A stretch of DNA of 64,000 nt from Variovorax sp. V93 (lineage in GTDB: Bacteria > Pseudomonadota > Gammaproteobacteria > Burkholderiales > Burkholderiaceae_C): the NCBI RefSeq assembly GCF_041154485.1, contig NZ_AP028669.1, positions 2,294,001 through 2,358,000 of the forward strand. The letters are read 5' to 3'. The stretch's first letter is position 1, and each line of letters opens with the position of its first letter. Position numbers and translations under genes: made by a program. The notes under the pieces were generated by a model. The model was given only the letters and a program-made list of their open reading frames with translations. It searched no databases and was not told the origin of the DNA. Below are positions 35,572 through 44,643 of this stretch, in pieces.

Positions 35572-36705
35572 ATGAACCTGCGAATTCAGGAAGTTGGGCG
35601 CCTCCTGGGAAGGGCGGCCCTCGCGGCGGTTCTGGCCGTCGGGGGGGCCGCCACGGCGCAGATACGGCCGGAAACCATTTCAACCGGCCTCGAGAACCCG
35701 TGGGGCGTGGCCTTCTTGCCGGGCGGCCGTTTCGTGGTCACGGAGCGGGCCGGCCGGTTGCGGCTGATCGCTGCGGACGGCAAGATCGGCGCGCCCATTG
35801 CCGGCCTGCCGGCCATCGCGGCCGGAGGGCAGGGCGGCTTGCTCGACGTGCTGGCCGATTCGGGCTTCGACAAGAACCGCACGCTCTATTTCTGCTTCTC
35901 GGAACCTGCAGCCGGCGGCGGTGCGGGCAACGGCACGGCACTGGCCAGCACCCAGCTTTCGGCCGACGGCACGCGGCTCGAGAACCTGAAAATCATCTTC
36001 AGCCAGCAGCCCAAGGTGGCCAGCCGCCACCATTTCGGCTGCCGCATCGTCGAGGCGCGCGACGGCACGCTGTTTCTCACGCTGGGCGAGCGGTTCAGCC
36101 GCAAGGAAGATGCGCAGAAGCTCGACAACCACCTTGGCAAGGTGGTGCGCATCGCCAAGGACGGATCGGCGCCCGGGGACAACCCCTTCGTCGGCCGGGC
36201 GGGCGCGCTGCCCGAGATCTGGAGCTATGGCCACCGCAACGGACAGGGCGCAGCGCTCGCGCCCGATGGCCGCTTCTGGATGACCGAGCACGGTCCGCAG
36301 GGCGGCGACGAGATCAACATCCCGCAGGCCGGCCGCAACTACGGCTGGCCGGTGATCACCTACGGCGAGAACTATGGCGGCGGAAAGATCGGCGAGGGCA
36401 TCACGGCGAGGGATGGCATGGAACAGCCGTTGCACTACTGGGTGCCGTCGATCGCGCCCTCGGGCATGGCTTTTCTTGCCAGCGACCGCTACGGTGCGGC
36501 ATGGAAGGGCAACCTGTTCGTGGGTTCGCTCAAGTTCGGCTATCTCGACCGCATCGAGCTGAAGGACGGCAAGGTGGTGGCCGAGCACAAACTGCTGGCC
36601 GACGACCGGGCCCGCATTCGCGATGTGAAGCAGGGGCCGGACGGCCTGCTCTACGTGCTGACTGACGAATCCGACGGCAAGCTGCTGCGCCTGCGGCCGA
36701 ACTGA
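35572..36705 (+). CDS. exported PQQ-dependent sugar dehydrogenase family protein (YliI/Asd-like)
   Basis: 377 residues from the ATG at 35572; signal peptide about 1-29 (ending GGAATAQ). Six-bladed beta-propeller of the soluble glucose dehydrogenase/aldose dehydrogenase family. It has the family motifs PWGVAFLPGG, YGHRNGQGAAL (where the catalytic His and Arg region falls), TEHGPQGGDEIN and the Pro-rich SIAPSGMAF. It probably oxidises aldose sugars in the periplasm with PQQ. An earlier in-frame ATG at 35458 would add a non-signal N-terminus. Confidence 0.88.
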   Translation: MNLRIQEVGRLLGRAALAAVLAVGGAATAQIRPETISTGLENPWGVAFLPGGRFVVTERAGRLRLIAADGKIGAPIAGLPAIAAGGQGGLLDVLADSGFDKNRTLYFCFSEPAAGGGAGNGTALASTQLSADGTRLENLKIIFSQQPKVASRHHFGCRIVEARDGTLFLTLGERFSRKEDAQKLDNHLGKVVRIAKDGSAPGDNPFVGRAGALPEIWSYGHRNGQGAALAPDGRFWMTEHGPQGGDEINIPQAGRNYGWPVITYGENYGGGKIGEGITARDGMEQPLHYWVPSIAPSGMAFLASDRYGAAWKGNLFVGSLKFGYLDRIELKDGKVVAEHKLLADDRARIRDVKQGPDGLLYVLTDESDGKLLRLRPN

Positions 36706-36721
36706 GGCCCGCCTCCAGCCC

Positions 36722-37519
36722 TCAGCCGGGGCAGCCCGGCAGCGGCAAAGTCGGCAGCATGCGGCGCCAGAGCCGCGTCCACTCGGGCCAGTCGTGGCCG
36801 CCTTCGGTCGTGAAGACGCGGCCCGCGGGCAGCGCGGCCGCCAGCAGCCGATGGCTGAAGGCAAAGCGGTCGTCGGTGCCATAGCCCAGGTAGAGCGGCG
36901 GCCGCGGCCCGAAGGTGGTGGTGGCGCCGACGTAGCCGCGCAGCCACTGCCACAGCTGGGTTTCGTTCGGCGTTCGCGGGTCGCTGCCCGGCGGATCGCC
37001 CAGCGGCCCGGTCCAGCGGGCAAGGCCGCCGGCATTGGCAATGTCGGTGCCCAGCGTGCGTTCTCCGAGATAGGGCGCAATGGCGACGATGCCCGCGAGT
37101 TCGCCGGGATGGGTCTGCGCGTAGAGCAGCCCGCCGAAGCCGCCGACCGAAATGCCGACGATCCAGATGGCCTTGTAGCCCTGGCTGCGCGCCGGCGCGA
37201 TCACGTCCCGCTGCAGGCGGTCGAGGATGGTCTTGCCGTTGTAGTAGCCAAGATGCGCGTCGACCCGCACCACGTCCACCGCGAGCCTGTTGTCGTTCAG
37301 GGCCTCGATGAAGCCTTCGCGCTCGAATTCGTCCGGGTGCGAGTACGCGCCGGGCAGCATCACGATCAGCGTGTCGGCGTTCGGCGTGCAGCTGCTCTTT
37401 TCGAGCGTGCGCTCCAGCGGCGCCTTGGCGGTGCGCAGGCCGCCGCATCCGGTCGCCACGAGCGCCGCGCCAAGGGCCAGAATCGGCAAATGGCGCCGGG
37501 CCGAAAAGAAGATCCGCAT
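36722..37519 (-). CDS. lipoprotein alpha/beta hydrolase, unknown substrate
   Basis: 265 residues from the ATG at 37519; a longer frame to 37582 would hide the signal sequence. Lipoprotein-type signal with Cys25 (ALVATGC). Alpha/beta hydrolase elements: nucleophile Ser in GISVGGFGG (about 125-133), an Asp in YGTDDRFAF and the late His in GGHDWPEW. Similar proteins are annotated as esterase-like. Its 5' end is 83 bp from the divergent isochorismatase-like gene. Confidence 0.75.
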   Translation of the reverse strand: MRIFFSARRHLPILALGAALVATGCGGLRTAKAPLERTLEKSSCTPNADTLIVMLPGAYSHPDEFEREGFIEALNDNRLAVDVVRVDAHLGYYNGKTILDRLQRDVIAPARSQGYKAIWIVGISVGGFGGLLYAQTHPGELAGIVAIAPYLGERTLGTDIANAGGLARWTGPLGDPPGSDPRTPNETQLWQWLRGYVGATTTFGPRPPLYLGYGTDDRFAFSHRLLAAALPAGRVFTTEGGHDWPEWTRLWRRMLPTLPLPGCPG

Positions 37520-37602
37520 CCGACCGGAGTCTAGAGAGATACGTGCCCTTTCGGTGGTACGGTCTGGCCCCATCAATTCCATCTGAATGAAAGAACCGGT
37601 TC

Positions 37603-38205
37603 ATGCTGCTCGACGCCTCGCTTTCCCAACTCGTCCTGGTCGACTTCCAGGCGCGGCTGATGCCGTCGATCTTCGAGGGCGAAGCGGTCGCGCAGAACGC
37701 GGTGCGGCTCGGCAGGATGGCCCAGCTGTTCCAGGTGCCGGTGTGGGGCACCGAGCACAACCCCTCCAAGCTCGGTGAAAACGTGCCCGACATCCGCGTG
37801 CTGTGCCAGCGCACCCTGTCGAAGATGCATTTCAGCGGCGTGGAGGAAGGCCTCGGCGAATGGCTGCGCGTGCCGGCGAAGGCGCCGCAGGGCAATGCCC
37901 GCAGCCTGCCCAAGCACCTGCAGAAGCCTGCGGCGGCCGCCGAAGAGCGCAATTCCATCGTGATTGCCGGCTGCGAAGCCCATGTCTGCCTGCTGCAGAC
38001 CGCGCTCGACCTGCTGGAGGATGAATTCGAAGTCTGGGTCGTCACCGACGCCTGCAGCTCGCGCACCGAGCGCAACCGCGACGCCGCCTTCGACCGGCTG
38101 GCCGGTGCGGGGGCTGAACTCGTGACGACCGAGATGGTCGGCTTCGAATGGCTGCGCACGGCGGAGCACCCCGCGTTTTCCGAACTGCTCGCGCTGATCC
38201 GATAG
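37603..38205 (+). CDS. isochorismatase-family cysteine hydrolase
   Basis: 200 residues. Catalytic triad candidates: Asp in VLVDFQARL (residue 14), Lys in RTLSKMHF (about 74) and the nucleophile Cys in GCEAHVCLLQT (about 129). This is the YcaC/nicotinamidase-like subfamily, amidohydrolases on small amides; the cognate substrate is unknown. It appears to be transcribed alone, with no ribosome site stronger than GAAAGAAC. Confidence 0.85.
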   Translation: MLLDASLSQLVLVDFQARLMPSIFEGEAVAQNAVRLGRMAQLFQVPVWGTEHNPSKLGENVPDIRVLCQRTLSKMHFSGVEEGLGEWLRVPAKAPQGNARSLPKHLQKPAAAAEERNSIVIAGCEAHVCLLQTALDLLEDEFEVWVVTDACSSRTERNRDAAFDRLAGAGAELVTTEMVGFEWLRTAEHPAFSELLALIR

Positions 38206-38277
38206 CCGCGGCCGGCGGCGCACCACAAGGGCTCGGCCGGATTGTTCAGGCCGTCAGCTTGCTGCAAGATCGGTCTC

Positions 38278-38287
38278 CATAATTATG
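38278..38287. promoter_or_regulatory. candidate prpE -10 within a perfect palindrome
   Basis: CATAATTATG: the first six bases make a good -10, the whole is a perfect ten-base palindrome, 56 bp before the prpE start. No strong -35 seen. Confidence 0.35.
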
Positions 38288-38342
38288 AATTCAGTTTTGG
38301 CGATGCCGCCAGGGCCGGATGAATAACAGGAGACATATCCAG

Positions 38343-40256
38343 ATGAGCCGCTACGAAGAGTTCTATCGCCAGTCCGTCGATGCGCCCGAGGCCTTCTGGG
38401 CCGAGCAGGCGAAGCTGATCGACTGGCAGACCCCCGCAGAGCAGATCCTCGACGCGAGCCAGCCGCCCTTTGCGCGCTGGTTCGTGGGCGGCACCACCAA
38501 TCTGTGCCACAACGCGGTCGACCGGCACCTGGCCACGCGCGGCGACCAGCCTGCGCTGATCTTCGTTTCCACCGAAACCGGGGTGGAGAAGAGCTACAGC
38601 TTCAAGGAACTGCACGCCGAAGTGCAGCGCACCGCCGCCAGCCTGATCGAACTGGGCGTGGGGAAGGGCGACCGCGTGCTCATCTACATGCCGATGATTC
38701 CCGAGGCCGCCTTCGCGATGCTGGCCTGCGCGCGCATCGGCGCCATCCACTGCGTGGTGTTCGGCGGATTCGCGAGCGGCTCGCTGGCCACGCGCATCGA
38801 GGACGCCGAGCCCAAGGTGGTGGTGAGCGCCGACGCCGGCTCGCGCGGCGGCAAGGTCATTGCGTACAAGCCGCTGCTCGACGAGGCGATCCGGCTGTCG
38901 AAGTACAAGCCGGCCGCGCTGCTGCTCACCGACCGCGGCCTGGCCCCCATGGACCTGACGGCCGGCCGCGACCACCTGGCCGGCGAACTCCGGCAAAAGC
39001 ATCTCGACGCCGAGGTGCCATGCACCTGGCTGGCCGCCACCGACATCAGCTACACCATCTACACCAGCGGCACCACCGGCAAGCCCAAGGGTGTGCAGCG
39101 CGACGTCGGCGGCTATGCCGTGGCGCTGGCCGCGAGCATGAAGCACATCTTCGACGGCCGGCCTGGCGAAACCTACTTCTCGACCAGCGATATCGGCTGG
39201 GTGGTGGGCCACAGCTACATCGTCTACGGCCCCCTGATCGCCGGCATGGCCACCCTCATGTACGAGGGCCTGCCCACGCAAGGCATCGACCGGCAGCCCG
39301 ACGGCGGCATCTGGTGGCGCCTGGTCGAGAAATACAAGGTGACGGTGATGTTCAGCGCACCCACCGCGGTGCGCGTGCTCAAGAAGCAGGATCCGGCGCT
39401 GCTGAAGAAATACGACCTGTCGAGCCTGCGCGCGCTGTTCCTTGCCGGCGAGCCGCTCGACGAGCCCACCGCGCGCTGGATCAGCGAAGGTCTGGGCGTG
39501 CCGATCATCGACAACTACTGGCAGACCGAGTCGGGCTGGCCGATGATCACCATTGCCAACGGGGTCGAGGCCAAGCCCAGCAAGTTCGGCAGCCCCGGTG
39601 TTCCGATGTACGGCTACCGCATCAAGATCCTGCACGAATCGACCGGCGAGGAATTGACCGCCCCCAACGAAAAGGGCGTGGTCGTGGTCGAAGGCCCGAC
39701 CCCGCCCGGCTTCATGCAGACGGTGTGGAAGGACGATGCGCGCTTCGTCGACACCTACTGGAAGAGCGTGCCGGGCAGGATGGTCTATTCGACCTTCGAC
39801 TGGGGCATTCGCGACGAAGACGGCTACTTCTACATCCTCGGGCGCACCGACGACGTGATCAACGTGGCCGGCCACCGCCTGGGTACCCGCGAGATCGAGG
39901 AGAGCATCTCGGGCCACGCCAACGTGGCCGAAGTGGCGGTGGTGGGTGTGGCCGATGCGCTCAAGGGCCAGGTGGCAATGGCTTTCGTGGTGCCGAAGGA
40001 CGGCATCGCCGTGACCGACGCCGACGCGGCGCTGAAGCTCGAAGGCGAGCTCATGAAGGTGGTGGCCGACCAGCTCGGTGCGCTGGCGCGGCCCGCGCGG
40101 GTGCGCTTCGTCTCGGGCCTGCCCAAGACCCGCAGCGGCAAGCTGCTGCGGCGTGCCATCCAGGCCGTGTGCGAACAGCGCGATCCGGGCGACCTGACCA
40201 CCATCGACGACCCTGCCACCCTGCAGCAGATCAGGCAGCTGGTTTCTTCCGCCTGA
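38343..40256 (+). CDS. prpE: propionate--CoA ligase (AMP-forming)
   Basis: 637 residues from the ATG at 38343 (MSRYEEFYRQSVDAPEAFW) with AGGAGA upstream. Acyl-CoA synthetase: P-loop-like TSGTTGKPKG (about 238-247), the WQTESGWP A5 motif, YFYILGRTDDVIN (A7/A8 hinge) and the catalytic lysine in RSGKLLRR near the C-terminus. It activates propionate, and less well acetate, to the CoA thioester. PrpE rather than Acs is favoured by length and start. Its product is the substrate of the carboxylase subunit at the window start. Confidence 0.93.
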   Translation: MSRYEEFYRQSVDAPEAFWAEQAKLIDWQTPAEQILDASQPPFARWFVGGTTNLCHNAVDRHLATRGDQPALIFVSTETGVEKSYSFKELHAEVQRTAASLIELGVGKGDRVLIYMPMIPEAAFAMLACARIGAIHCVVFGGFASGSLATRIEDAEPKVVVSADAGSRGGKVIAYKPLLDEAIRLSKYKPAALLLTDRGLAPMDLTAGRDHLAGELRQKHLDAEVPCTWLAATDISYTIYTSGTTGKPKGVQRDVGGYAVALAASMKHIFDGRPGETYFSTSDIGWVVGHSYIVYGPLIAGMATLMYEGLPTQGIDRQPDGGIWWRLVEKYKVTVMFSAPTAVRVLKKQDPALLKKYDLSSLRALFLAGEPLDEPTARWISEGLGVPIIDNYWQTESGWPMITIANGVEAKPSKFGSPGVPMYGYRIKILHESTGEELTAPNEKGVVVVEGPTPPGFMQTVWKDDARFVDTYWKSVPGRMVYSTFDWGIRDEDGYFYILGRTDDVINVAGHRLGTREIEESISGHANVAEVAVVGVADALKGQVAMAFVVPKDGIAVTDADAALKLEGELMKVVADQLGALARPARVRFVSGLPKTRSGKLLRRAIQAVCEQRDPGDLTTIDDPATLQQIRQLVSSA

Positions 40257-40402
40257 GTGAGCAAAGCGGGCCTTGCGAAGCCGCGTCGAGCCGTCATATG
40301 TTTGACGTGGCACAATGCGAAGGTACTCAGGCCCTTCCCCAGCCACAGTCGCATCCGCCAACCGGTTCAGCCGTGTCGCGGAAGGTTTCTTAACCAGCTA
40401 GT

Positions 40403-40424
40403 GCTTCCTTCAGGGAAGCGAAGG
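40403..40424 (+). promoter_or_regulatory. sucA 5' UTR structure, possible sucA RNA motif
   Basis: Two mutually exclusive hairpins end at the sucA ribosome site. GCTTCC (40403-40408) can pair GGAAGC (40414-40419), leaving GAAGG (40420-40424) free; or CCTTC (40407-40411) pairs that GAAGG and hides it. The sucA RNA motif of Burkholderiales is a known cis-element that overlaps the sucA Shine-Dalgarno; identity with it is inferred from position and structure. Confidence 0.55.
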
Positions 40425-40434
40425 TCAGCGGATC

Positions 40435-43311
40435 ATGAGCGATTCCTCAAAGCCCACGGCGTATGCCGCGTATCAGGGCAACACGTACCTCTTCGGCGGC
40501 AATGCGCCCTATGTCGAGGAGATGTACGAAAACTACCTTTCCAATCCCGGCAGCGTGCCTGACAACTGGCGTTCGTATTTCGACGCCCTGCAGAACGTGC
40601 CCGCGGTCGATGGCTCCAACACCAGGGACGTTCCGCACCAGCCGGTGATCAACGCTTTCGCCGAACGCGCGAAGCAGGGCACCACCAAGGTCGTGCAGGC
40701 CAGCGGCGCGGATTCCGAGCTCGGCCGCAAGCGCACCGCCGTCCAGCAGCTGATCGCCGCCTACCGCAACGTCGGCGCCCGCTGGGCCGACCTGGATCCC
40801 CTCAAGCGCGCCGAGCGCCCGGCCATCCCGGAACTCGAGCCCTCGTTCTACGGCTTCACCGATGCCGACCTCGAGACGGTGTTCAACACCAGCAACACCT
40901 TCTTCGGCAAGGAGACCATGTCGCTGCGCGACCTGCTCAATGCCTTGCGCGAAACGTACTGCGGCACCATCGGCGCCGAGTACATGTACACCACCGACCA
41001 GAATCACAAGCGCTGGTGGCAGCAGAAGCTCGAAAGCGCCCGCACCAATCCGCAGCTGACCGCCGAGCAGAAGAAGCACGTGCTCAACCGGCTGACCGCG
41101 GCCGAAGGCCTCGAGCGCTTCCTGCACACCAAGTACGTGGGCCAGAAGCGCTTCTCCCTCGAAGGCGGCGAGAGCTTCATCGTCTCGATGGACGAGCTGA
41201 TCAACCAGGCCGGCATCAAGGGCGTGCAGGAAATCGTGATCGGCATGGCCCACCGCGGCCGCCTCAACGTGCTGGTCAACTCGCTCGGCAAGATGCCGGC
41301 CGACCTGTTCGCCGAGTTCGACCACACCGCTCCTGAAGACCTGCCCAGCGGCGACGTCAAGTACCACCAGGGCTTCAGCTCGGACGTGACCACGCCCGGC
41401 GGACCGGTGCACCTGAGCCTGGCCTTCAACCCCTCGCACCTCGAGATCGTGAACCCCGTGGTCGAAGGCTCGGTGCGCGCCCGCATGGACCGCCGCGCCG
41501 ACCCGCAGGGCAAGCAGGTGCTGCCCGTGCTCGTGCACGGCGACGCCGCCTTCGCGGGCCAGGGCGTCGTGATGGAAACGCTGGCGCTGGCCGAGACCCG
41601 TGGCTACTTCACGGGCGGCACGGTGCACATCGTGATCAACAACCAGATCGGCTTCACCACCAGCGACCCGCGCGACAGCCGCTCGACGCTGTATTGCTCG
41701 GACATCGTCAAGATGATCGAGGCGCCGGTGCTGCACGTGAACGGCGACGATCCCGAGGCCGTGGTGCTCGCCACCCAGCTCGCCCTCGAATTCCGCATGG
41801 AGTTCCAGAAGGACGTGGTGGTCGACATCATCTGCTTCCGCAAGCTCGGCCACAACGAGCAGGACACGCCTTCGCTCACCCAGCCGCTGATGTACAAGAA
41901 GATCGCCCAGCACCCCGGCACGCGCAAGCTGTACGCTGACAAGCTGGCGACGCAGGGCCTGGGCGAAACGCTCGGCGACGACATGGTCAAGGCCCAGCGC
42001 GCCGCCTTCGACGAAGGCCGCAACACGGTCGACCCGGTGCTCACGAACTTCAAGAGCAAGTACGCCGTCGACTGGAATCCGTACCTCAACAAGAAGTGGA
42101 CCGACGCCGGCGACACCGCCATTCCGTCCAGCGAGTGGAAGCGCCTGGCCGAGAAGATCACCACGGTGCCGGCCGGCTTCACGGTGCACCCGCTCGTGAA
42201 GAAGGTGCTGGACGACCGCGCCGCCATGGGCCGCGGCGACGTGAACGTCGACTGGGGCATGGGCGAGCACATGGCCTTTGCCTCGCTGGTGGCCAGCGGC
42301 TACCCGGTGCGCCTGTCGGGCGAGGACAGCGGCCGCGGCACGTTCACGCACCGCCACGCCGTGCTGCACGACCAGAACCGCGAGAAGTTCGACGAAGGCA
42401 CCTACACGCCGCTGCAGAACGTGGCCGAGAACCAGGCACCGTTCGTCGTGATCGACTCGATCCTGTCGGAAGAAGCCGTGCTCGCGTTCGAATACGGCTA
42501 CGCCTCGAACGACCCGAACACGCTCGTGATCTGGGAAGCCCAGTTCGGCGACTTCGTGAACGGCGCGCAAGTGGTGATCGACCAGTTCATCGCCTCGGGC
42601 GAAGTGAAGTGGGGCCGCGTCAACGGCCTGACCATGATGCTGCCGCACGGCTACGAAGGCCAGGGCCCCGAGCACAGCTCGGCACGCCTCGAACGCTTCA
42701 TGCAACTGAGCGCCGACACCAACATGCAGGTGGTGCAGCCGACCACGGCCAGCCAGATCTTCCACGTGCTGCGCCGCCAGATGGTGCGCAACCTGCGCAA
42801 GCCGCTGATCATCATGACGCCGAAGTCGCTGCTGCGTAACAAGGACGCGACCTCGCCGCTGTCCGAGTTCACCAAGGGCGGCTTCCAGACGGTCATTCCG
42901 GACAGCAAGGGCCTGAAGGCCGAGAAGGTCAAGCGCCTGATCGCCTGCTCGGGCAAGGTCTACTACGACCTGGCCAAGAAGCGCGAAGAAAAGGGCGACG
43001 ACGACGTGGCGATCATCCGCGTCGAGCAGCTCTATCCGTTCCCGCACAAGGCCTTTGCGGCCGAGATCAAGAAGTACCCGAATCTCGTCGACGTGGTCTG
43101 GTGCCAGGACGAGCCGCAGAACCAGGGCGCCTGGTTCTTCGTGCAGCACTACATCCACGAGAACATGCAGGAAGGCCAGAAGCTCGGCTACTCCGGCCGC
43201 GCCGCTTCGGCATCGCCTGCAGTCGGCTATTCGCACCTGCACCAGGAACAGCAGAAGGCGCTGGTCGATGGCGCATTTGGCAAGCTCAAGGGCTTCGTGC
43301 TGACCAAGTAA
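40435..43311 (+). CDS. sucA: 2-oxoglutarate dehydrogenase E1 component
   Basis: 958 residues. ThDP enzyme that decarboxylates 2-oxoglutarate and succinylates the E2 lipoyl group. The N-terminal E2-binding segment is present (GNAPYVEEMYENYL). Other motifs are GMAHRGRLNVL, HGDAAFAGQGV (ThDP pocket), and GHNEQDTPSLTQPLMY. Length and order match proteobacterial SucA. First gene of sucA-odhB-odhL, separated from prpE by 178 bp that carry the structured leader. Confidence 0.97.
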   Translation: MSDSSKPTAYAAYQGNTYLFGGNAPYVEEMYENYLSNPGSVPDNWRSYFDALQNVPAVDGSNTRDVPHQPVINAFAERAKQGTTKVVQASGADSELGRKRTAVQQLIAAYRNVGARWADLDPLKRAERPAIPELEPSFYGFTDADLETVFNTSNTFFGKETMSLRDLLNALRETYCGTIGAEYMYTTDQNHKRWWQQKLESARTNPQLTAEQKKHVLNRLTAAEGLERFLHTKYVGQKRFSLEGGESFIVSMDELINQAGIKGVQEIVIGMAHRGRLNVLVNSLGKMPADLFAEFDHTAPEDLPSGDVKYHQGFSSDVTTPGGPVHLSLAFNPSHLEIVNPVVEGSVRARMDRRADPQGKQVLPVLVHGDAAFAGQGVVMETLALAETRGYFTGGTVHIVINNQIGFTTSDPRDSRSTLYCSDIVKMIEAPVLHVNGDDPEAVVLATQLALEFRMEFQKDVVVDIICFRKLGHNEQDTPSLTQPLMYKKIAQHPGTRKLYADKLATQGLGETLGDDMVKAQRAAFDEGRNTVDPVLTNFKSKYAVDWNPYLNKKWTDAGDTAIPSSEWKRLAEKITTVPAGFTVHPLVKKVLDDRAAMGRGDVNVDWGMGEHMAFASLVASGYPVRLSGEDSGRGTFTHRHAVLHDQNREKFDEGTYTPLQNVAENQAPFVVIDSILSEEAVLAFEYGYASNDPNTLVIWEAQFGDFVNGAQVVIDQFIASGEVKWGRVNGLTMMLPHGYEGQGPEHSSARLERFMQLSADTNMQVVQPTTASQIFHVLRRQMVRNLRKPLIIMTPKSLLRNKDATSPLSEFTKGGFQTVIPDSKGLKAEKVKRLIACSGKVYYDLAKKREEKGDDDVAIIRVEQLYPFPHKAFAAEIKKYPNLVDVVWCQDEPQNQGAWFFVQHYIHENMQEGQKLGYSGRAASASPAVGYSHLHQEQQKALVDGAFGKLKGFVLTK

Positions 43312-43366
43312 TTCCAAGCCTCTTTTTCACACGAACACCTGAAGAACAAAACGGAGCTCACTCCAA

Positions 43367-44629
43367 ATGTCTATCGTAGAAGTCAAAGTCCCCCAGCTTT
43401 CCGAATCCGTGGCCGAAGCCACCATGCTCACCTGGAAGAAGAAGGCCGGCGAAGCCGTCGCCGTCGATGAAATCCTGATCGAGATCGAGACCGACAAGGT
43501 CGTGCTCGAAGTGCCCGCGCCCTCGGCAGGCGTGCTGGCGGAAATCGTGCAGCCCGATGGCGCCACCGTGGTGGCCGACCAGCTGATCGCGAAGATCGAC
43601 ACCGAAGGCAAGGCCGGTGCCGCAGCGCCTGCAGCGGCACCTGCTGCAGCCCCGGCAGCTGCTGCGCCTGCTCCGGCGGCTGCCGCCGCCGCCGCCGTCG
43701 GTGGTTCGAAGTCCGACGTCGCGATGCCCGCCGCTGCCAAGCTGCTGGCCGACAACAACCTGAAGACCGGCGACGTGGCCGGCACCGGCAAGGACGGCCG
43801 CGTCACCAAGGGCGACGTGCTCGGCGCGGTCGCTTCGGGCGCCAAGCCCGCAGCCACCGTGGCCGCACCGGCCGCCAAGCCGGCGCTGCCGCAAGTCGCC
43901 GCGCCCACCAGCGCGCCCGACCTGGGCGAGCGCCCCGAGCAGCGCGTGCCGATGAGCCGCCTGCGCGCCCGCATCGCCGAGCGCCTGATCCAGTCGCAGT
44001 CGACCAACGCCATCCTCACGACCTTCAACGAGGTCAACATGGCGCCCGTCATGGAACTGCGCAAGCGCTTCCAGGACAGCTTCACCAAGGAGCACGGCGT
44101 GAAGCTCGGCTTCATGAGCTTCTTCGTGAAGGCCGCGGTGCATGCGCTCAAGAAGTACCCGGTGATCAACGCCTCGGTCGATGGCAACGACATCCTGTAC
44201 CACGGCTACTTCGACATCGGCATCGCCGTTGGTTCGCCGCGCGGCCTCGTGGTGCCCATCCTGCGCAACGCCGACCAGATGAGCTTTGCCGACATCGAGA
44301 AGAAGATCGCCGAATACGGCAAGAAGGCGCAGGACGGCAAGCTCGGCATCGAAGAGATGACCGGCGGCACCTTCTCCATCTCGAACGGCGGCACCTTCGG
44401 TTCGATGCTCTCGACGCCGATCATCAACCCGCCCCAGTCGGCCATCCTCGGCGTGCATGCCACCAAAGACCGCGCCGTGGTCGAGAACGGTCAGATCGTG
44501 GTTCGCCCGATGAACTACCTCGCCATGAGCTACGACCACCGCATCATCGACGGCCGCGAAGCCGTGCTGGGCCTGGTGGCCATGAAGGAAGCGCTCGAAG
44601 ATCCGTCGCGCCTGCTGTTCGACATCTGA
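43367..44629 (+). CDS. sucB: 2-oxoglutarate dehydrogenase E2, dihydrolipoyl succinyltransferase
   Basis: 420 residues. One lipoyl domain with Lys44 (ETDKVVLEV), Ala/Pro linker, subunit-binding domain at about 118-155 ([13 protein letters not shown]), and the acyltransferase core with His391 in SYDHRIIDG. It forms the 24-mer core of the complex. Unlike aceF it has a single lipoyl domain, and the lysine context differs (ETDK versus ESDK), so the two complexes can be told apart by sequence. Confidence 0.97.
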   Translation: MSIVEVKVPQLSESVAEATMLTWKKKAGEAVAVDEILIEIETDKVVLEVPAPSAGVLAEIVQPDGATVVADQLIAKIDTEGKAGAAAPAAAPAAAPAAAAPAPAAAAAAAVGGSKSDVAMPAAAKLLADNNLKTGDVAGTGKDGRVTKGDVLGAVASGAKPAATVAAPAAKPALPQVAAPTSAPDLGERPEQRVPMSRLRARIAERLIQSQSTNAILTTFNEVNMAPVMELRKRFQDSFTKEHGVKLGFMSFFVKAAVHALKKYPVINASVDGNDILYHGYFDIGIAVGSPRGLVVPILRNADQMSFADIEKKIAEYGKKAQDGKLGIEEMTGGTFSISNGGTFGSMLSTPIINPPQSAILGVHATKDRAVVENGQIVVRPMNYLAMSYDHRIIDGREAVLGLVAMKEALEDPSRLLFDI

Positions 44630-44643
44630 GGGGAAAGAATCAG

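Noticed and set aside
35358..35573. 71-codon minus-strand frame in the AT-rich gap before the sugar dehydrogenase
   Set aside because: No ribosome site, low-complexity translation, overlaps the NlpC promoter.
40310..40330. Possible sigma-54 promoter before sucA (TGGCAC)
   Set aside because: The second element (TTGC) is missing at the required spacing.
40447..43317. 956-codon frame antisense to sucA
   Set aside because: Same shadow effect; the plus-strand frame is unmistakable SucA.
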